A DNA stretch of 64,000 bases, taken from contig NC_088203.1 of the NCBI RefSeq assembly GCF_037126465.1, positions 51,683,581 to 51,747,580 of the forward strand. The letters run 5' to 3'. This document shows positions 41,764 through 54,057 of this stretch, in pieces. The stretch is from Ornithodoros turicata (taxonomy: Eukaryota > Arthropoda > Arachnida > Ixodida > Argasidae). The notes beneath the pieces are model-generated. The model was given only the letters and a program-made list of their open reading frames with translations, was not told where the DNA came from and did not search any database. How positions within the stretch are numbered: the first letter of the stretch is position 1; each line of letters opens with the position of its first letter. The translations under genes and the position numbers were made by a program.

Positions 41764-44700
41764 CTATAGGCTCCCAAGGAGGCCTATCTCCGTAAAAAAG
41801 TTATGAACATTCTCAAAAGGAATGACAGGCTCATCACCCAAGAGCAGTGCTGGGTGAAGAGGTGTACAATGCTTGTAGCATTCAGTGAAGTAGCGCTCCC
41901 GATGAGGTTCGTGTTGTGGGCATGTGATGAGAATGTGAAGAATGGAGAGTTGCTCGTTACAATGGGTGCACTGCGGTGGCTCCTCTCCACGAAGTAGATG
42001 GCCGTGCGACAAAAATGTATGCCCAATTCTGAGCCTGTGTCTCAGCACCTCCTGGAGGCGTTGTTGGATTGCATGTACCTTATGCCCTATGTGTGATTTT
42101 GTGAGATGAAGCTTGTTCCGAGTTTGTTCATCCCAGAACTGCTGCCATTTTTCATTAATGGCCTTTTTTAATGCACGTCTGAAGTCATGGAAAGGGAAGT
42201 CGAATGGGGTAATTTCTGATGAAAGAGCTGTTGCTGCGGCTCGGTCTGCAAGTTCATTTCCTGGGATACCCACGTGACTGGGCACCCAACAGAATGTTAA
42301 GTTATAACCTCTCTTTATTATCTTATTGGCCAAAGAACGTGCTCTATGAACTAGAAGGTTCTTAGCCCGCTGCAGACTACTCATAGCATGCAGAGAGCTA
42401 AGAGAGTCTGTGTAAATTACTCCAGATTTAATACCTGTTTGCAATATAAAATTAAGTGCCAAGATCAGTGCGTATACTTCAGCAGTAAAAATGGATGCTG
42501 CTGGATTTAAACGGTGCGACCGTGTCACTGCTGCAGATACCATGGCGCAGGAAACGCTGTCAGCAGTCCGTGACCCATCTGTGTATATTTCAGTGTGGTC
42601 GCCAAAGGAATGCTTTAATTCGAAGAACTCTTGCTGAAGGACTAAGGGCGACGTATCCTTTTTATTGTATTTAGTTAAGGAGTAGTTGAACTGTGGTTGT
42701 GATTGCCAAGGAGCGCTTTCGTCACCCTGTTCTAGGATCCAGGAATCCTGATATAAAAAGTTATCAAAGTCTTGATATTGCAAAGCTCGCATGCTAAAAG
42801 GCCATACCACTGATGGTCTGTGTACAAACAGTCGCTGAAGCCGAGTGTCCTGGACACAAGGCAGAGCTGGATTCTGACGATGGCTTTTAATTTTAAGACC
42901 ATAAAGAATAGTGAGGTAAGCCCGTCGCCTGTCCAGAGACCACTCACTGGACTCGACGTACAAACTTTCCACTGGTGAGGTGCGGAAAGCTCCAAGAGCT
43001 AACTGGGTGATGTACTGGGTCAATTAACTTGAGGACTGACGTACGAGCAGAACTGTAAACAACACAACCATAATCCATCTTGGACCGAATTACTGATGCA
43101 TATATTTTGTGGAGGGTTGTTTTACCTGCTCCCCAAGACCTGTGAGCGATACCTTTCATGAGATTTAAAGACTTTATGCATTTTGCTTTTAGTTGTTTGA
43201 TGTGCGTCAAAAACGTAAGCTTTCTATCAAAAACCATTCCTAGAAATTTGTGTTCTTCTCGGACAGCAATGTCCTTACCATGCATGAAAAGTGTGGGGTT
43301 TGGAAGTAGTCCCTTTTTCCTGGTAAACAGAACGCAGATAGTCTTTTCTGAAGAGAACTTGAATCCATTCTGGTCTGCCCATTTAACCAATCTGTTTATT
43401 GCTAGTTGTAACTGCCTCTCACAAGTTGCCAAATTTGCAGACGAGTAAGAGATTTGAATGTCAACAACGAACAGCGAATACGATATAGACGGAGGAATTC
43501 CAGTGGCTCTGGAGTTCATTTTCACAATGAATAATGTCACACTAAGCACGGAGCCCTGAGGAACTCCATTCTCCTGTAGAAATGGTTGTGACATAGTGCT
43601 GCCCAGTTGGACCCTGAAAGTTCTATCTTGGAGAAAGTTAATTACGCAGCATAAAAGCCGGCCCCGTATCTCTAAAAAGTACAGATCCCGGATGATACCA
43701 TACCTCCACGCGGTATCATATGCCTTTTCTAAATCGAAGAATACAGAGGCGCAGTGACTCCGCCTGACAAACGCTTCTCGGATTGTGGTCTCCAAACGAA
43801 CAAGATGGTCTGTCGTTGAACGTGCAGCTCGGAATCCACATTGGTACTTATCGAGCCAGTTATTGCATTCAAGATAATACACTAGTCGGTTGTTCACCAT
43901 TCTTTCGAATGTTTTTCCCAAACAGCTGGTGAGTGCAATGGGCCTGTAGCTGGTGGGATTTGACGCTTCTTTGCCAGGTTTGAGAAGTGGAATTACAGTT
44001 GCTACCTTCCATGCTGTTGGCATCTGCCCCTTATCCCAGACTTTGTTGAAGAAGTTTAGAAGACACCCTTTGGATTCCTCTGATAAGTGGGTGATCATGG
44101 AATAGGCGACCCTGTCTGGACCAGGTGCACTGACCTTCACTGATGACATTGCTCGCTGGAGCTCTACCATAGTGAAAGGCTGGTTGTATGCATAATTTTC
44201 GCCACCCAGAGTTGAAATGACTCTTTTCTGCACGGTTCTTTACAGACAAGAACGTTTTGCTGTAATGTGCAGAACTGGAAACATTTTGGAAATGTTCACC
44301 TAGGAGGTCCGCCTGTTCGTCTAAACTCTGACATGGAACACCATTGACTTGAAGGAGAGGAATGGAGAAACTCTAGCAGTCTCCTTTAATTTTCCGAAGC
44401 CTATCCCATACTTTCTTTGATGGGGTTCCATGTGTTAAAGAAGAAACAAAGTTGTGCCAAGAAGACCTTTTTGCTTGCTTTCGTGTCCACCTTGCTTTGG
44501 CACGTGCTTTTTTGAAGGCAAGAAGATTCTGTGATGTGGGGTATCTACGAAAGGTACCCCAGGCACGATTCTGTTCCTTTCTAGTCTTTGCGCAATCGTC
44601 AGTCCACCAAGGTTTTGGACGCTTGGGGAGCCGACCTTTGCTCTTTGCAAACCACGAGTGTCAGCCCGACAGACGCGGCCTAGAGTTCGACAGGGCTTAC

Positions 44701-45754
44701 AAAGTGCGACCTCTGATCACTCAATGTAACGAGGCGTTTCAAGCGGCACTAGCCCCTACAAAGCGGCAGTCTATAGACGAGCACATGATCAAATTCAAAG
44801 GGCACAACACCATAAAACAATATATAAAAAATAAGCCTATCCGCTGGGGGTTCAAGATGTGGTGCCGCTGTGACTCTGAAACCGGATACCTTTTTCAGTG
44901 TGACATGTGATAATGGGTCTGTGGAAGATTGTTTGGCGGCATCTATGATTGTGCTTGTAACTAAAGTGTTTGCCTCTTCGACTGACATGTGTTCAAAAGA
45001 AGAGGACTGGAGTTTGACTTCCCTTTGGAATAAGCTCCAGTCGGCCTGAGCTAGTTTCCATCGGGGTGGTCGTGTTGTGAGTGTATTTGTAGCACCACAC
45101 AATTTCACGATAACAGGAAAGTGGTCACTCCCTCGTGGATTTTGTTCAACTGCCCAGTCTAAACTGGTAAACAGCGAGGGACTGCACAGCGAGATATCTA
45201 GAGAAGAAAAGCTTTGTGTCGCTGCATTAACGTAAGTAGCTTGTCCCGTGTTGAGCAAGCAAATTGACCTTGACATCAAAACGCTTTCCAGCATTTTCCC
45301 TCTGACGTCTCACCTTCTGCTGCCCCGCAGGGGGCTGTGAGCATTCAGGTCCCCAAGAATAAGGAAAGGTTGAGGCAGCTGGTCACAAAGATGCTCAAAG
45401 TCTCTTTGGTGGATTACTACTGAAGGGGGCAGGTACAATGAACACACTGTAATGACCCTGCCGAGGCATATTTGTACAGCTACAGCCTCAAGGTCTGTAA
45501 CAAGTGGAACAGAATTGGAAGGAATGGACTGCGGAGTAATCAGAGCCACACCCCCAGATGAACGTGAGGTGTTCGTACGATCTTTCGAAAAACATTATAT
45601 TTTCGAAATGGGTTTATACTTTGCTTGTTCAAGTATAGTTGCATGTCTCTTGCAAACAGAAACAGACATCTTTATACTTTTCAAGAAGGTCATGTATGTC
45701 ATCTATGTTGGTAAAGAGGCCTCGACAGTTCCATTGTAGAAGGACCTGTCCCAT
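41764..45754 (-). pseudogene. LINE ORF2: endonuclease, RT, RNase H
   Basis: From ATG 45754: LLQWNCRGLFTNIDDIHDLL, CFCLQET (endonuclease metal site), then LILGDLNAHSPLRGSRR and GSDHFPVIVKL after frame changes and two stops. A 268 bp piggyBac piece interrupts at 44641-44908. The RT (44233-42990) has SYRPIALTSCLGKTFERMV, SVFFDLEKAYDTAWR and LQENGVPQGSVLS, but the catalytic YADD-type box reads LFVVDIQ, so one Asp is lost. A shift near 42995 leads to RNase H with YTDGSRTAD, AEVYALILAL, YTDSLSSLH and GNELADRAA, then CTHCNEQLSILHILITC. Inactive. Confidence 0.88.
44641..44908 (+). pseudogene. piggyBac transposase fragment inside the LINE
   Basis: About 268 bp nearly identical to 49157-49423 (a few substitutions), encoding KRQSIDEHMIKFKGHNTIKQ with the first catalytic Asp region. 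No TIRs, no TTAA, no target duplication, and opposite in sense to the LINE. It joins LINE sequence directly on both sides. Confidence 0.9.
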
Positions 45755-45805
45755 GAAAAGGATTGTGGTTAAGAAAAACAAAGAGACTTTGACCATTATG
45801 TGCAT

Positions 45806-47096
45806 TTAAGGAGGCAGCACCCTTGGTGGGGGCTGTTTTTGCTGGTCCGTGGGTCTGTTGCCTCTGCCTCTACCACTTGATCTTTCGTGTTTCTCTTTTG
45901 ATTGCGAGAAATTGCCTGGGAGGCTCGAAGACGACTTCTGTGAAGCACGGTCTTCGTCGTCGAGCTCCATGTTAACAACAGGTACTTGGGATGGATCTTT
46001 GAGCAATCCATCCCAGACGGATGCCGTGCAAGCAACCTCAGCTGAGGCCGCTGCAGGCATGGGGGAAGTAATGGAAACAGAAGGAGATACTTCCGTATCT
46101 CCATCCCTCTGGGGGGGGGGGGGGAGTGTAGGGTGGAGGCCCAGCAGTTTGGGTCTCCACGGACCTCCTCTGTGGTGCCACTCCCCTACGCACCACTTCG
46201 GAGAAAGTGCCCTTTTTCCTGAACTCTGCTTGCGCCTTTGCGTCTTTGTACGAGATATTTTGCTCTGCCTTGATTCTAAGGATTTCTTTTTCATCTTTCC
46301 ATCGGGGACATGACCTGGAGTAGACAGGGTGGTCACCTTTACAATTTGCACACCGCACTTGATTTCGGCAGGATCCTGCTGGGTGACCTGTACCAGAGCA
46401 TTTGGGACATGTTTCCTGTCCACGGCAGACCTGAGACCCGTGCCCGAAGCGTTGACACTTGAAACAACGCCGCGGATTAGCGACATAGGGTCGCACGTGG
46501 CAGTTGAGGTAACCAGCCTTGATGATTGTAGGAAGCTTGTGTAGTTCAAATGATAAAACAATGTGCTTTGTTGAGATTTCTTTACCGTCCCGACGCATCA
46601 CTATTCGCTTTGCTACCACGACACCCTCTTCCCGCAGGCCTTCCTCAATCTCAGAGTCGGTGCACTCGAGAAGCTCAATTTCCCTGACAATGTTGAGGTT
46701 TCTGTGTTTTGCAAGGGACACCGCTATGTCCCGAATTTTCCTGACAGCTTGGAGGGCCGAGCTTTGCTCCCTGGTTTGAACCTCGATTTGAAGGTCCCCA
46801 GATGACAGTTTTTTTGCAGTGTAGGTCTTTCCAATTGATTTTTCTATTTCCCTGCCAATGACAAACGGTGATATCTTAGAGAGTTGTTCAGCCTCGTCTT
46901 CAGAATGGAGTACCAGGAATTTCGGAAACCATGGTTCTGGAGATAGGTTGAATGAGTTTACTGGTGCTTCGGTGCAGCGCCGCTTATGGCGCTGATCATG
47001 TTTTTTTGAACGTGAAGTATCCATACAAAGAAAGATGTGGTTCGGTGCAGCAGGTGTCGCCCACCATCGAGCCCAACGAGGGAACGTGCCCCACAC
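45806..47096 (-). pseudogene. LINE ORF1 with three zinc knuckles
   Basis: The RNA-binding protein of the LINE; the start is probably ATG 47024 (MDTSRSKKHDQRHKRRC) or 47096. An N-terminal esterase-free region of RRM type is followed by CFKCQRFGHGSQVC, CPKCSGTGHPAGSC and CANCKGDHPVYSRSC, three CCHC-like knuckles at about 46480-46310. In a G/C homopolymer at 46112-46123 the frame changes. The rest (SVSITSPMPAAASAEVACTA and a basic Gln/Arg-rich tail) runs in another frame to 45806. The shift may be real or a homopolymer sequencing error. Confidence 0.82.
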
Positions 47097-47533
47097 GCTA
47101 AGACTTGCCTCTGCACTATACCCTAGTGCAGCTTCTGGAGTATGAAAGACTGCCCAAGGTTGACCCTTGCCGCCAAAGAAGGTGAAAAGAGGAAAACGAG
47201 AGAAAGAAGGAGACCAAGGAAGAGAAAGTAATGAAAAGGGAGATGGCGACTAGCTGAATAATCCTGGCCGGGTCTTCCAGGACCACCCGACTATGGGAAG
47301 CAGGGCCCAAAGCGGTGTGTTGCTTTCCCGGAGGGGCCCCGAAGGGTCCTAAACAACCTCCGGGTCCACTCAACCGCCAGGATCCCCTTTTCCCCAGACA
47401 CGGGAAAGCCACGCACAGCTATATGTGGGGGTCTCCCTCCTGCGGCGACCCAACCGTGAGTGCAGGAGGGGGCTACTGCGGCTGCTGCCGGGCGATGGGG
47501 GCGCCAAGTTCCCGACGCCGGGAGCTATCTACA

Positions 47534-47880
47534 GGTGTGAGCGATGAGATGGTCCAGGATGAGAGAGGAGGCATTATGATCTTTGTTGTCGTTGCGCCAC
47601 TAAACTCCTAATCATCACCATCATCATCATGAGAGAGGATGGTGACCGCTATCTACAAATATGAGCGATGAGAGATTTACATGATGATCGAGTTGGGTGA
47701 CAAAGGCTAAAAGCGGAGCAATGCTGAACATCTATATCTGACTAAGTAACCCACACATGGTCAATGATTGGATGACATTATCAAACGGCACAAGAGGAGT
47801 GTCACCCAGTAGAAGGGCTGGGTGGAGTGGGACATGGTCTCTGTAGAATGCGGTGAAATACTGTTGGCATTGGTGTTTTA
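47534..47880 (-). repeat. Older LINE, continuation fragment
   Basis: Resumes the LINE interrupted at 41575 and matches 21246-22080 without the hAT MITE; 5'-truncated near 47880. Its RNase H-downstream codons (- strand) match LHPALLLGD seen in the other copies. Confidence 0.82.
47570..47628 (+). mobile_element. 59 bp LINE tail insertion
   Basis: GCGCCACTAAACTCCTAATC plus an ATC microsatellite tail: the extreme 3' end of the full-length LINE family in + orientation. Duplicated flank ATGAGAGAGGA (47559-47569 and 47629-47639). A severely 5'-truncated retrotransposition. Confidence 0.85.
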
Positions 47881-47953
47881 TTTAGTTTTATTGTAGTTTT
47901 ATTTATTTGATTTTTTTGTCCTGTGATGCTCAAGCTGTACACTTTTATCTTAA

Positions 47954-50489
47954 CCCTTTGACGTACATGGGACAAATACGTCCACGGGCTTTAAACTGAA
48001 TTATTTAAGAAAACTGCCACCTATACGTCGTCACGCAGCCTCTGGGCGGAAGGCGGAACCTAGGTTTTTCGAAATAAGGCACCTAGTCTGGCAACGCTGT
48101 TGCAAAACGCGCGCAAAACGAAGAAGAAGCGGCTAAGAATCTGACCAAGTTCTCTGCTGAGCAGTAAGTACGTTTTTCTTTTTTTTACAATTACCCTTGC
48201 ATAACCATCAAAGAACGGTTAGAATATAAAGATAAACCATCGAAAAATAGCCACATTATAATAGCGAGACGATCAGTGTCGTCTAACACAGATTCGTCGA
48301 TGAGTTCATGGCATGGGACACATGTGTCCCTGTGTGCCGGGAGGGAGAACTGTCACGTATTGTTGCACCCGAAGTGTATAGTCTCTCCGCTCGTTACGAT
48401 TTCGTGGACAGAAGCTCCCAATGCTTCCGTTCATATTGTATTTCAACGTGTTCATCGCAGTTTGCTGGGGGTTCATAAACGTCATCTTTCTTTTTGCACA
48501 GCAGGATGTCCGTGAAACGACGGAAGTTCCTGGTTTCAGATAAAGAAATTTGCCAATTTTTATTTGCGGACGACAGTGATGATGAGACCGCTCTCCAGCT
48601 AGACGACGAAAATATTGGGTTTTTAGAAACTGATATTGGTAATGGCATCGAAGAAATTGATATCGAGCATCCAGAAAAGAGCACTGCATCAGACTCGCCT
48701 AAAAAACGAAGCAGGCCGACTGTATCTCATGAGTCTTCACATGGCACGGTCGAGACAATGGGCGGGAGAGGTGGTAAGACAGTTATCTGGAAAAGATTCC
48801 ACAAGTCACGAAGATTCTCAAGTGAGCATAGCGTCCAGTACGGAGAGGTCCTCTGTATTCCGAAGTCGGAAGCGAGTAATGTTACACCCTTGCAAGTCTT
48901 TTCTGCAGTGATGAATTTCGACAAGCTGGTGTCAGACGTTTTAGCAAAGGAAACCATTCCGTACTGCGAACAGAAGGGGAGCCTTTTCAAAACTTCTGGT
49001 GATGAGATGAGGCCTTCCTGGGAATGAACCTAGTTATGAGTTACCACGTTTTGCCGGCACTGATGAATTACTGGTCGACTCTGCCTGATCTGGGTGTTGC
49101 ATACTTTTCGTATGTTATGCCACTTCACCGCTTTGAGCAAATCAGGGGTGCCCTCCACTTTGCAAACCACGAGTGTCAGCCCGACAGACGCGACCCAGAG
49201 TTCGACAGGGCTTACAAAGTGCGACCTCTGATCACTCAATGTAACGAGACGTTTCAAGCGGCACTAGCCCCTACAAAGCGGCAGTCTATAGACGAGCACA
49301 TGATCAAATTCAAAGGGCACAACACCATAAAACAATATATAAAAAATAAGCCTATCCGCTGGGGGTTGAAGATGTGGTGCCGCTGTGACTCTGAAACCGG
49401 ATACCTTTTTCAGTGTGACATGTACACGGGGAAGAAACCGGAAGGCATGGAGATGGGACTTCGTGAATCTGTCGTGGTCCAGCTCACTAGTACCCTCGAG
49501 GGCCTCGGATGCGAATTCTTTTTCGACAATTTCTTCAATTCCCCGGCCCTCCAGCTTCAACTTTCTGAACGAGACATAAAGGCGTGTGGTACTGTACATG
49601 CCAATCGAAAGGGTATGCCGAAAGCATTTCCCAGTGACAAAGACATGAAACGAGGGGACATAGCATCTTTCTCCGCTGATGGCATTTGTTGCGTCAAATG
49701 AATGGACAACCATGCAGTTCTAATGCTTTCGAACTTCATTTCTCCTGTGGAGACCGTCACGGTGCAGCGGCGATGCGCGGGTACAAAGGAAAAAAATGTT
49801 GACGTTTGTTGTCCCCTGGACATGAGCGAATACAATAAGGGAATGGGTGGGGTTGACCTCATGGATCAAAAGGCAGTGACGTATGAAGTGGACAGACGAT
49901 CAAGATTGAAGTACTACCTACGGGTGTTTTTGACCTGCTTGACATTGGCGTCAACAATGGTTACATTGTCTACAGCAAGATTCAAAGCGAGAAACCTAGC
50001 CTTCCCCCGCTTACCTCGCTAGAGTTCAGACAAGCTGTGGCGCGCTCTCTCGTTGGGAACTTTTCCGGACGTTATCGCAGTACAGCGAGCATGTGCAGAC
50101 CCAAAAGCGCAGTCAGATACTCACAAGGCCAGCACCAACGTGCCACCAAATGGCCAAGGCATCCGCACGAAAGCGTTGTGTAAACTGTGCGAAATCAAGG
50201 GTGGAAAATCGCACCGTGAACTACTGCACAGCCTGCGACGTCCACCTGTGTTTTACTACGCCGAGGAACTGCTTTATCGAGTTTCATAACGGAGGAAAGC
50301 ACTAGCGCCAACTATGAGATGTTTTACTGTTCACGTACATAGGGACACATATATCCCAGCAAATAACTGTTTATGAACAAAGAGATTCATTTTGTTTGAT
50401 GTAGTTTCGTCATCTAGAAGCCTCAAATGAACAGGAAAACACGCTAGAACTATTTTTCCTTCGCCCGTTATCTTGTGTACCTGAGAGGG
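47954..50489 (+). mobile_element. piggyBac element
   Basis: 2,536 bp between TTAA copies (47950-47953, 50490-50493), with ends CCCTTTGACGTACA and, inverted, CCCTCTCAGGTACA. A subterminal inverse pair (ACGTACATGGGACA near 47964 and TACATAGGGACACA near 50336) lies inside. It carries a transposase gene in + orientation. Confidence 0.9.
48506..50310 (+). pseudogene. piggyBac-type transposase with several lesions
   Basis: ATG 48506 (MSVKRRKFLVSDKEICQFLF). An acidic N-terminus is followed by the DDE domain: KRQSIDEHMIKFKGHNT (first Asp), LGCEFFFDNFFNSPALQL (second Asp) and GMGGVDLMDQKAV (third Asp). A C-terminal Cys-rich finger (CTACDVHLCFTTPRNC) follows. Lesions: one base lost near 49012, a TGA at 49699-49701 where the family has Trp, a frame change near 49960 and another near 50110. 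It would excise at TTAA without footprint. It is the likely kind of enzyme behind the TTAA elements here, though their ends differ. Confidence 0.9.
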
Positions 50490-50493
50490 TTAA

Positions 50494-52400
50494 CTGAGTC
50501 ACTATACTTTCACTAGTCACACGTCACTAGTATCTTTCTTGGCATTGTCTTGGCGCATTATGGCCTTCGTCGCTCGTGCGCCAGGAAGGACGCGAATCAT
50601 CATCATCATCCTAATTCCCTTAATAATAATCACATTTTGCATGTGCGTTTGCTGAATGACCAAGATACATCATGGCTGTGGGTATTTTTCCTCACATTGC
50701 CCTAAAAAATGGGGGCAGGGGTTGTCTTATACACGGGATCGACCTGTGTCATTCTGTTTCTTGAAGTTTATTGAAATATTCATTGAAGTCCGTTGTTTGT
50801 ATTACTGCGTTGAGGTGATTCGTCGATATGTTTGCCTCCGGATATCGAAGAGGAACATGATTTCACAAACAACGACCTGGGAAATGAAACCAACAAATTT
50901 CGTCTACAAAAGTCCTCCACAGGAGATCAAGCGAAATCGTGAATTGGTTGAAGCTGAATTGGGTAACTGAGCTTTGCGAAAACAGCCATCATCAGCCTCA
51001 ACGTCAGCTAGGGTAAGCTAGAATAAGGTCAACGATCGACTTAGTGTGAAATCTCCTGGCCTCCAACATCGGACCGGGCGCGACGAGCTGTAAACACTCT
51101 AGCTCAACTTTCGAACTTTCGGGGAAGCAGTGGTGTCCACCACCAAACGCTTGCTAAATGACATTTCGCGAGCGGCAGAGGACCAATATGGAGCACCCCC
51201 AGCTGGAGATTTCTTCTGTACGACGTGGGAACTGGGGGATACACTGTGTTGAGTAACGGTCTCAAGAATACCACGGAAGTGTTCCGGTAGTCTGAACTAA
51301 AACACGCTCACCTTCGGTTGTTTTAAAGATAGCTCACTTGGACTTGTCAAAGGCTCTCGTCGTTTGGACGTTAGTCCGTCAGGATCTAGTTTCCACTATG
51401 AGGATATAATTTGTATGTCTTAGCGAACTTGCACATCCACCTCTGTGCCCGTTATTCCTTCAGGGTTTGGGCAAATCGCTCACATGCTACCTAACGGTGG
51501 TTCGTAACAATATGGAACCGGATTTGATTTCAACCCCCGAATCATGAAGCAACTCAGCCAAAAGGTATCTGCCAAGAAAGACATAGGAGGTATTATTGTT
51601 GCTGCTGTGCTGTCTGTTGGCCTTTCCATGTGTTTGTTTGGTAGGCGCGGACCTCTGTAGCCGCGTTAGTTTATCGCATAGCTGTTTTACCTTCGTTGTT
51701 TTATCGTTTTCGTTGATTGGAAGGTAGGGTAGAGGAAGAGTTGCCTGGTTTTGGGCAAGGATATGTTTTGTTAGGCTTTCTTACACCCCGTCTTTTTGTT
51801 TCCTCCCACATGGAGGCCGACTGATGATAAACAGGTACCAGTATCATCAGGCACTATACGATTAGGCCTAGGGAACATGCAGCACGCCGCCCACAGAGTA
51901 CTTTTGTACCTGCGCGCGGGGGCGTTGTCAGACCCTGCTGTTATGACTGTCCTGTGTGACTGAGTTTAGCACACTAATGAAGGAGCGGCTTCGTGCCGGG
52001 TTGGCCATGCCACCGCAGGCACAAGCGCCAACACGGTTTAATGCGCCAGTACCACCCTGTTCGTGGTGCACGGACAAGGAATATCTCTCTTAGGTGAAGC
52101 CTACCCCTCCCGAACCGCAACGCGTCTTACAGTACCAACTATCAGCCGACAAACTGAGTAAACAGCTGCGTGCAGCGGTCCTGAAATTAAAAGCTAGTCA
52201 TGCGGGCGGTTTGAGAAGGAGACGCTTTTGCTCCGTTTGGTTTTTCTGTTTGGAATAACATTCAGGATGAGACCCTAACATCGCTGTTACAATTTTGCTA
52301 GATATTACGTCGCCCTTACCGACATGGGGCTTATACCCCAGTCATGCCCCTGTCAGACGACACGATAAATGTCAGTTACGAAAATGGCATTTAGCTGAAG
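50494..52400. other. Unassigned sequence
   Basis: Nearly 2 kb without recognised gene or repeat structure. Open frames are under about 105 codons and lack domains. Confidence 0.45.
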
Positions 52401-52410
52401 GGAGAGAGAG

Positions 52411-52490
52411 AGAGAGAGAGATTATGGTTTTAATGGCACAAAGGGCAACAAAGGCCATAGAGCGCCAAAACTACGCTAGCTACGCTTCAG
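52411..52490 (-). repeat. LINE 3' end fragment
   Basis: An AG run followed by TTTAATGGCACAAAGGGCAA and GAGCGCCAAAACTACGC, the 3' UTR of the older LINE family. It is bordered by inverse TTTAGCTGAAG/CTTCAGCTAAA. Confidence 0.75.
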
Positions 52491-52812
52491 CTAAAGGGCC
52501 TTTTGTGTCCATGCCAGACGACAAGTGAAATTACCTTTAGCGATAAGTGACATTTGGTGCTAAAGGAGGTTGCTAGCGGCCTTCAGAGCGCAAATGGCGA
52601 GCCTCGACAGCAGGTTCTACGCACGTATAACCTCAATACGGCAACGACGGGAACTCCTCTCTGCGCTGTGCCTGCCTTCGCCATGTTTCTCGCAGCCGTT
52701 GCGTCGTACTCGTAAACTTTGTGTGTTGGAAAGAGCGTTTGGTTGTCAGTGCCTGTCTGAATTGCGGTCCATTTCTGGTCGTACTCGTCTGTGTGTGACC
52801 GAGAGCAGTTAT

Positions 52813-53448
52813 ATGGAGAACACAACGGAAAAACGCGCCCGTGCTGCCCGTACGATGTGGACTGGCGACGAAACAATGGCCCTTGTGCGCGTGTGGAGTG
52901 AAAAGATAGATGATCTGAGGGGTCAGAAGCGAAACGCCGCAGTCTGCGAAAGAATGGTTCGAGAACTGGAGTCAGTCGTCATCCACAGGACGCGAAAGCA
53001 GGTCCACTCCAAAACAGAAAGCATGACGCAAGAGTTCAGGTAAGCATATATTTTCCATACAGTCACATACAGTGTAACTACATTGGTATAGTGGCAAAAA
53101 CAAGTCATAATTTGCTTTTACAAAGCATTGGTACATGTTCATGCAGAACTCGGACGGACCTGTCGTCGCTTCGCGTTCACCATAATTCATCCTCTTATAT
53201 TAGCCTCTGTGAAGTGGGGTGGGTCCTGTAGCTGCCGCGGGGAACATTCTATGTCATCATCAGTTCTCCTTCATTTATTGTTGTTGTTGTTGTCATGCAG
53301 CTTGTCAAATAATCTACACGTGTTCCCTTCCACAAAGCACAACAGATTGGGCACGGGCTCCGCAGGTGAAAAGTGGCCCTACTTCTGGGAATTAAAAAGG
53401 CTTCTGGGTTCCCTTCCTGCAAACAACCCAATACTGGCTCAAGTATAG
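52813..53448 (+). CDS. Two-exon Myb/SANT-like protein (124 aa)
   Basis: Exon 1 (52813-53039) has MWTGDETMALVRVWSEKIDD and KRNAAVCERMVRELE, the three-helix Myb/SANT-like DNA-binding domain. The GTAAGC donor at 53040 and the TGTCATGCAG acceptor at 53300 define a 261 bp intron. The phases match, and exon 2 (53301-53448) continues with RLGTGSAGEKWPYFWELKRL and LGSLPANNP, the Trp-rich part that follows the third helix in this family. Such proteins occur with Harbinger transposons or as domesticated factors. A possible alternative donor (CAA/GTATAG, 53443) could extend it. It parallels the exon at 17394. Confidence 0.6.
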
Positions 53449-54050
53449 TACTATACTTAGTACAACACTACAACAACATACAACACTATAGTACTTGTGC
53501 TCTCCTTCTTTCATAAACGTCCACAATAAGATTTTTTGCACAAGATTGTGTAATCTGTTACAAGAACCCCTACATAATGCTTATATTTTGCTGAATACTA
53601 GTTAATGATGCGACCATGAAACAGTAACAAACGCAAAGTCATGTCTTCTGCTCAGTGTGAGTCACATTGTCATTATATGTGCCTACTCTATTTGTAATTC
53701 CCTTGTTTCATGTCGTCATCTCGTTGGGCTGTGCATCTTTCTTGGCCGTCTCATGTTTTACGCACCCCAAGGAAAACAGATCACTTGGCTATTTCAAATT
53801 CGCACCAAGCCTTCTACCCAAAATTCTCATCTCACGTCACCAATATGTCTCATCTATTTGGAACCCGTACCAATATTATTTCATAGAAACGTTATGGGGT
53901 GTCCAAAACTTCCGTTCATCTGTTGCGAGAATCCTGTCACCAGCTGTGCTGTCTGAGGGTTTCCCTGGGTTTTCCGAAGATTTTCCAGACGAATGTCGGC
54001 CAAGTTCCCCCCCCCCCCAAGTCGACCCAGGACGGATACGAACCCCCCCC
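53449..54050. other. Unassigned sequence with poly-C tracts
   Basis: Possible intron or intergenic sequence; two C runs at about 54008-54019 and 54043-54054. A B-box-like GGTTCGTATCC on the - strand near 54030 hints at a tRNA-derived SINE, but no A box was found. Confidence 0.35.
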
Positions 54051-54057
54051 CCCTCTT

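Larger units (their letters stand above)
41576..47522 (-). mobile_element. Full-length I/LOA-type LINE
   Basis: 5,947 bp with an 11 bp duplication AGCTATCTACA (41565-41575, 47523-47533) and a TGATGA microsatellite as 3' tail (left end). It has a 5' UTR of about 420 bp, ORF1 with zinc knuckles, and ORF2 with AP-endonuclease, RT, RNase H and a CCHC-like end. Retaining RNase H with an AP-type endonuclease places it with I/LOA/Ingi-like LINEs. It inserted into an older related LINE. Confidence 0.9.
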
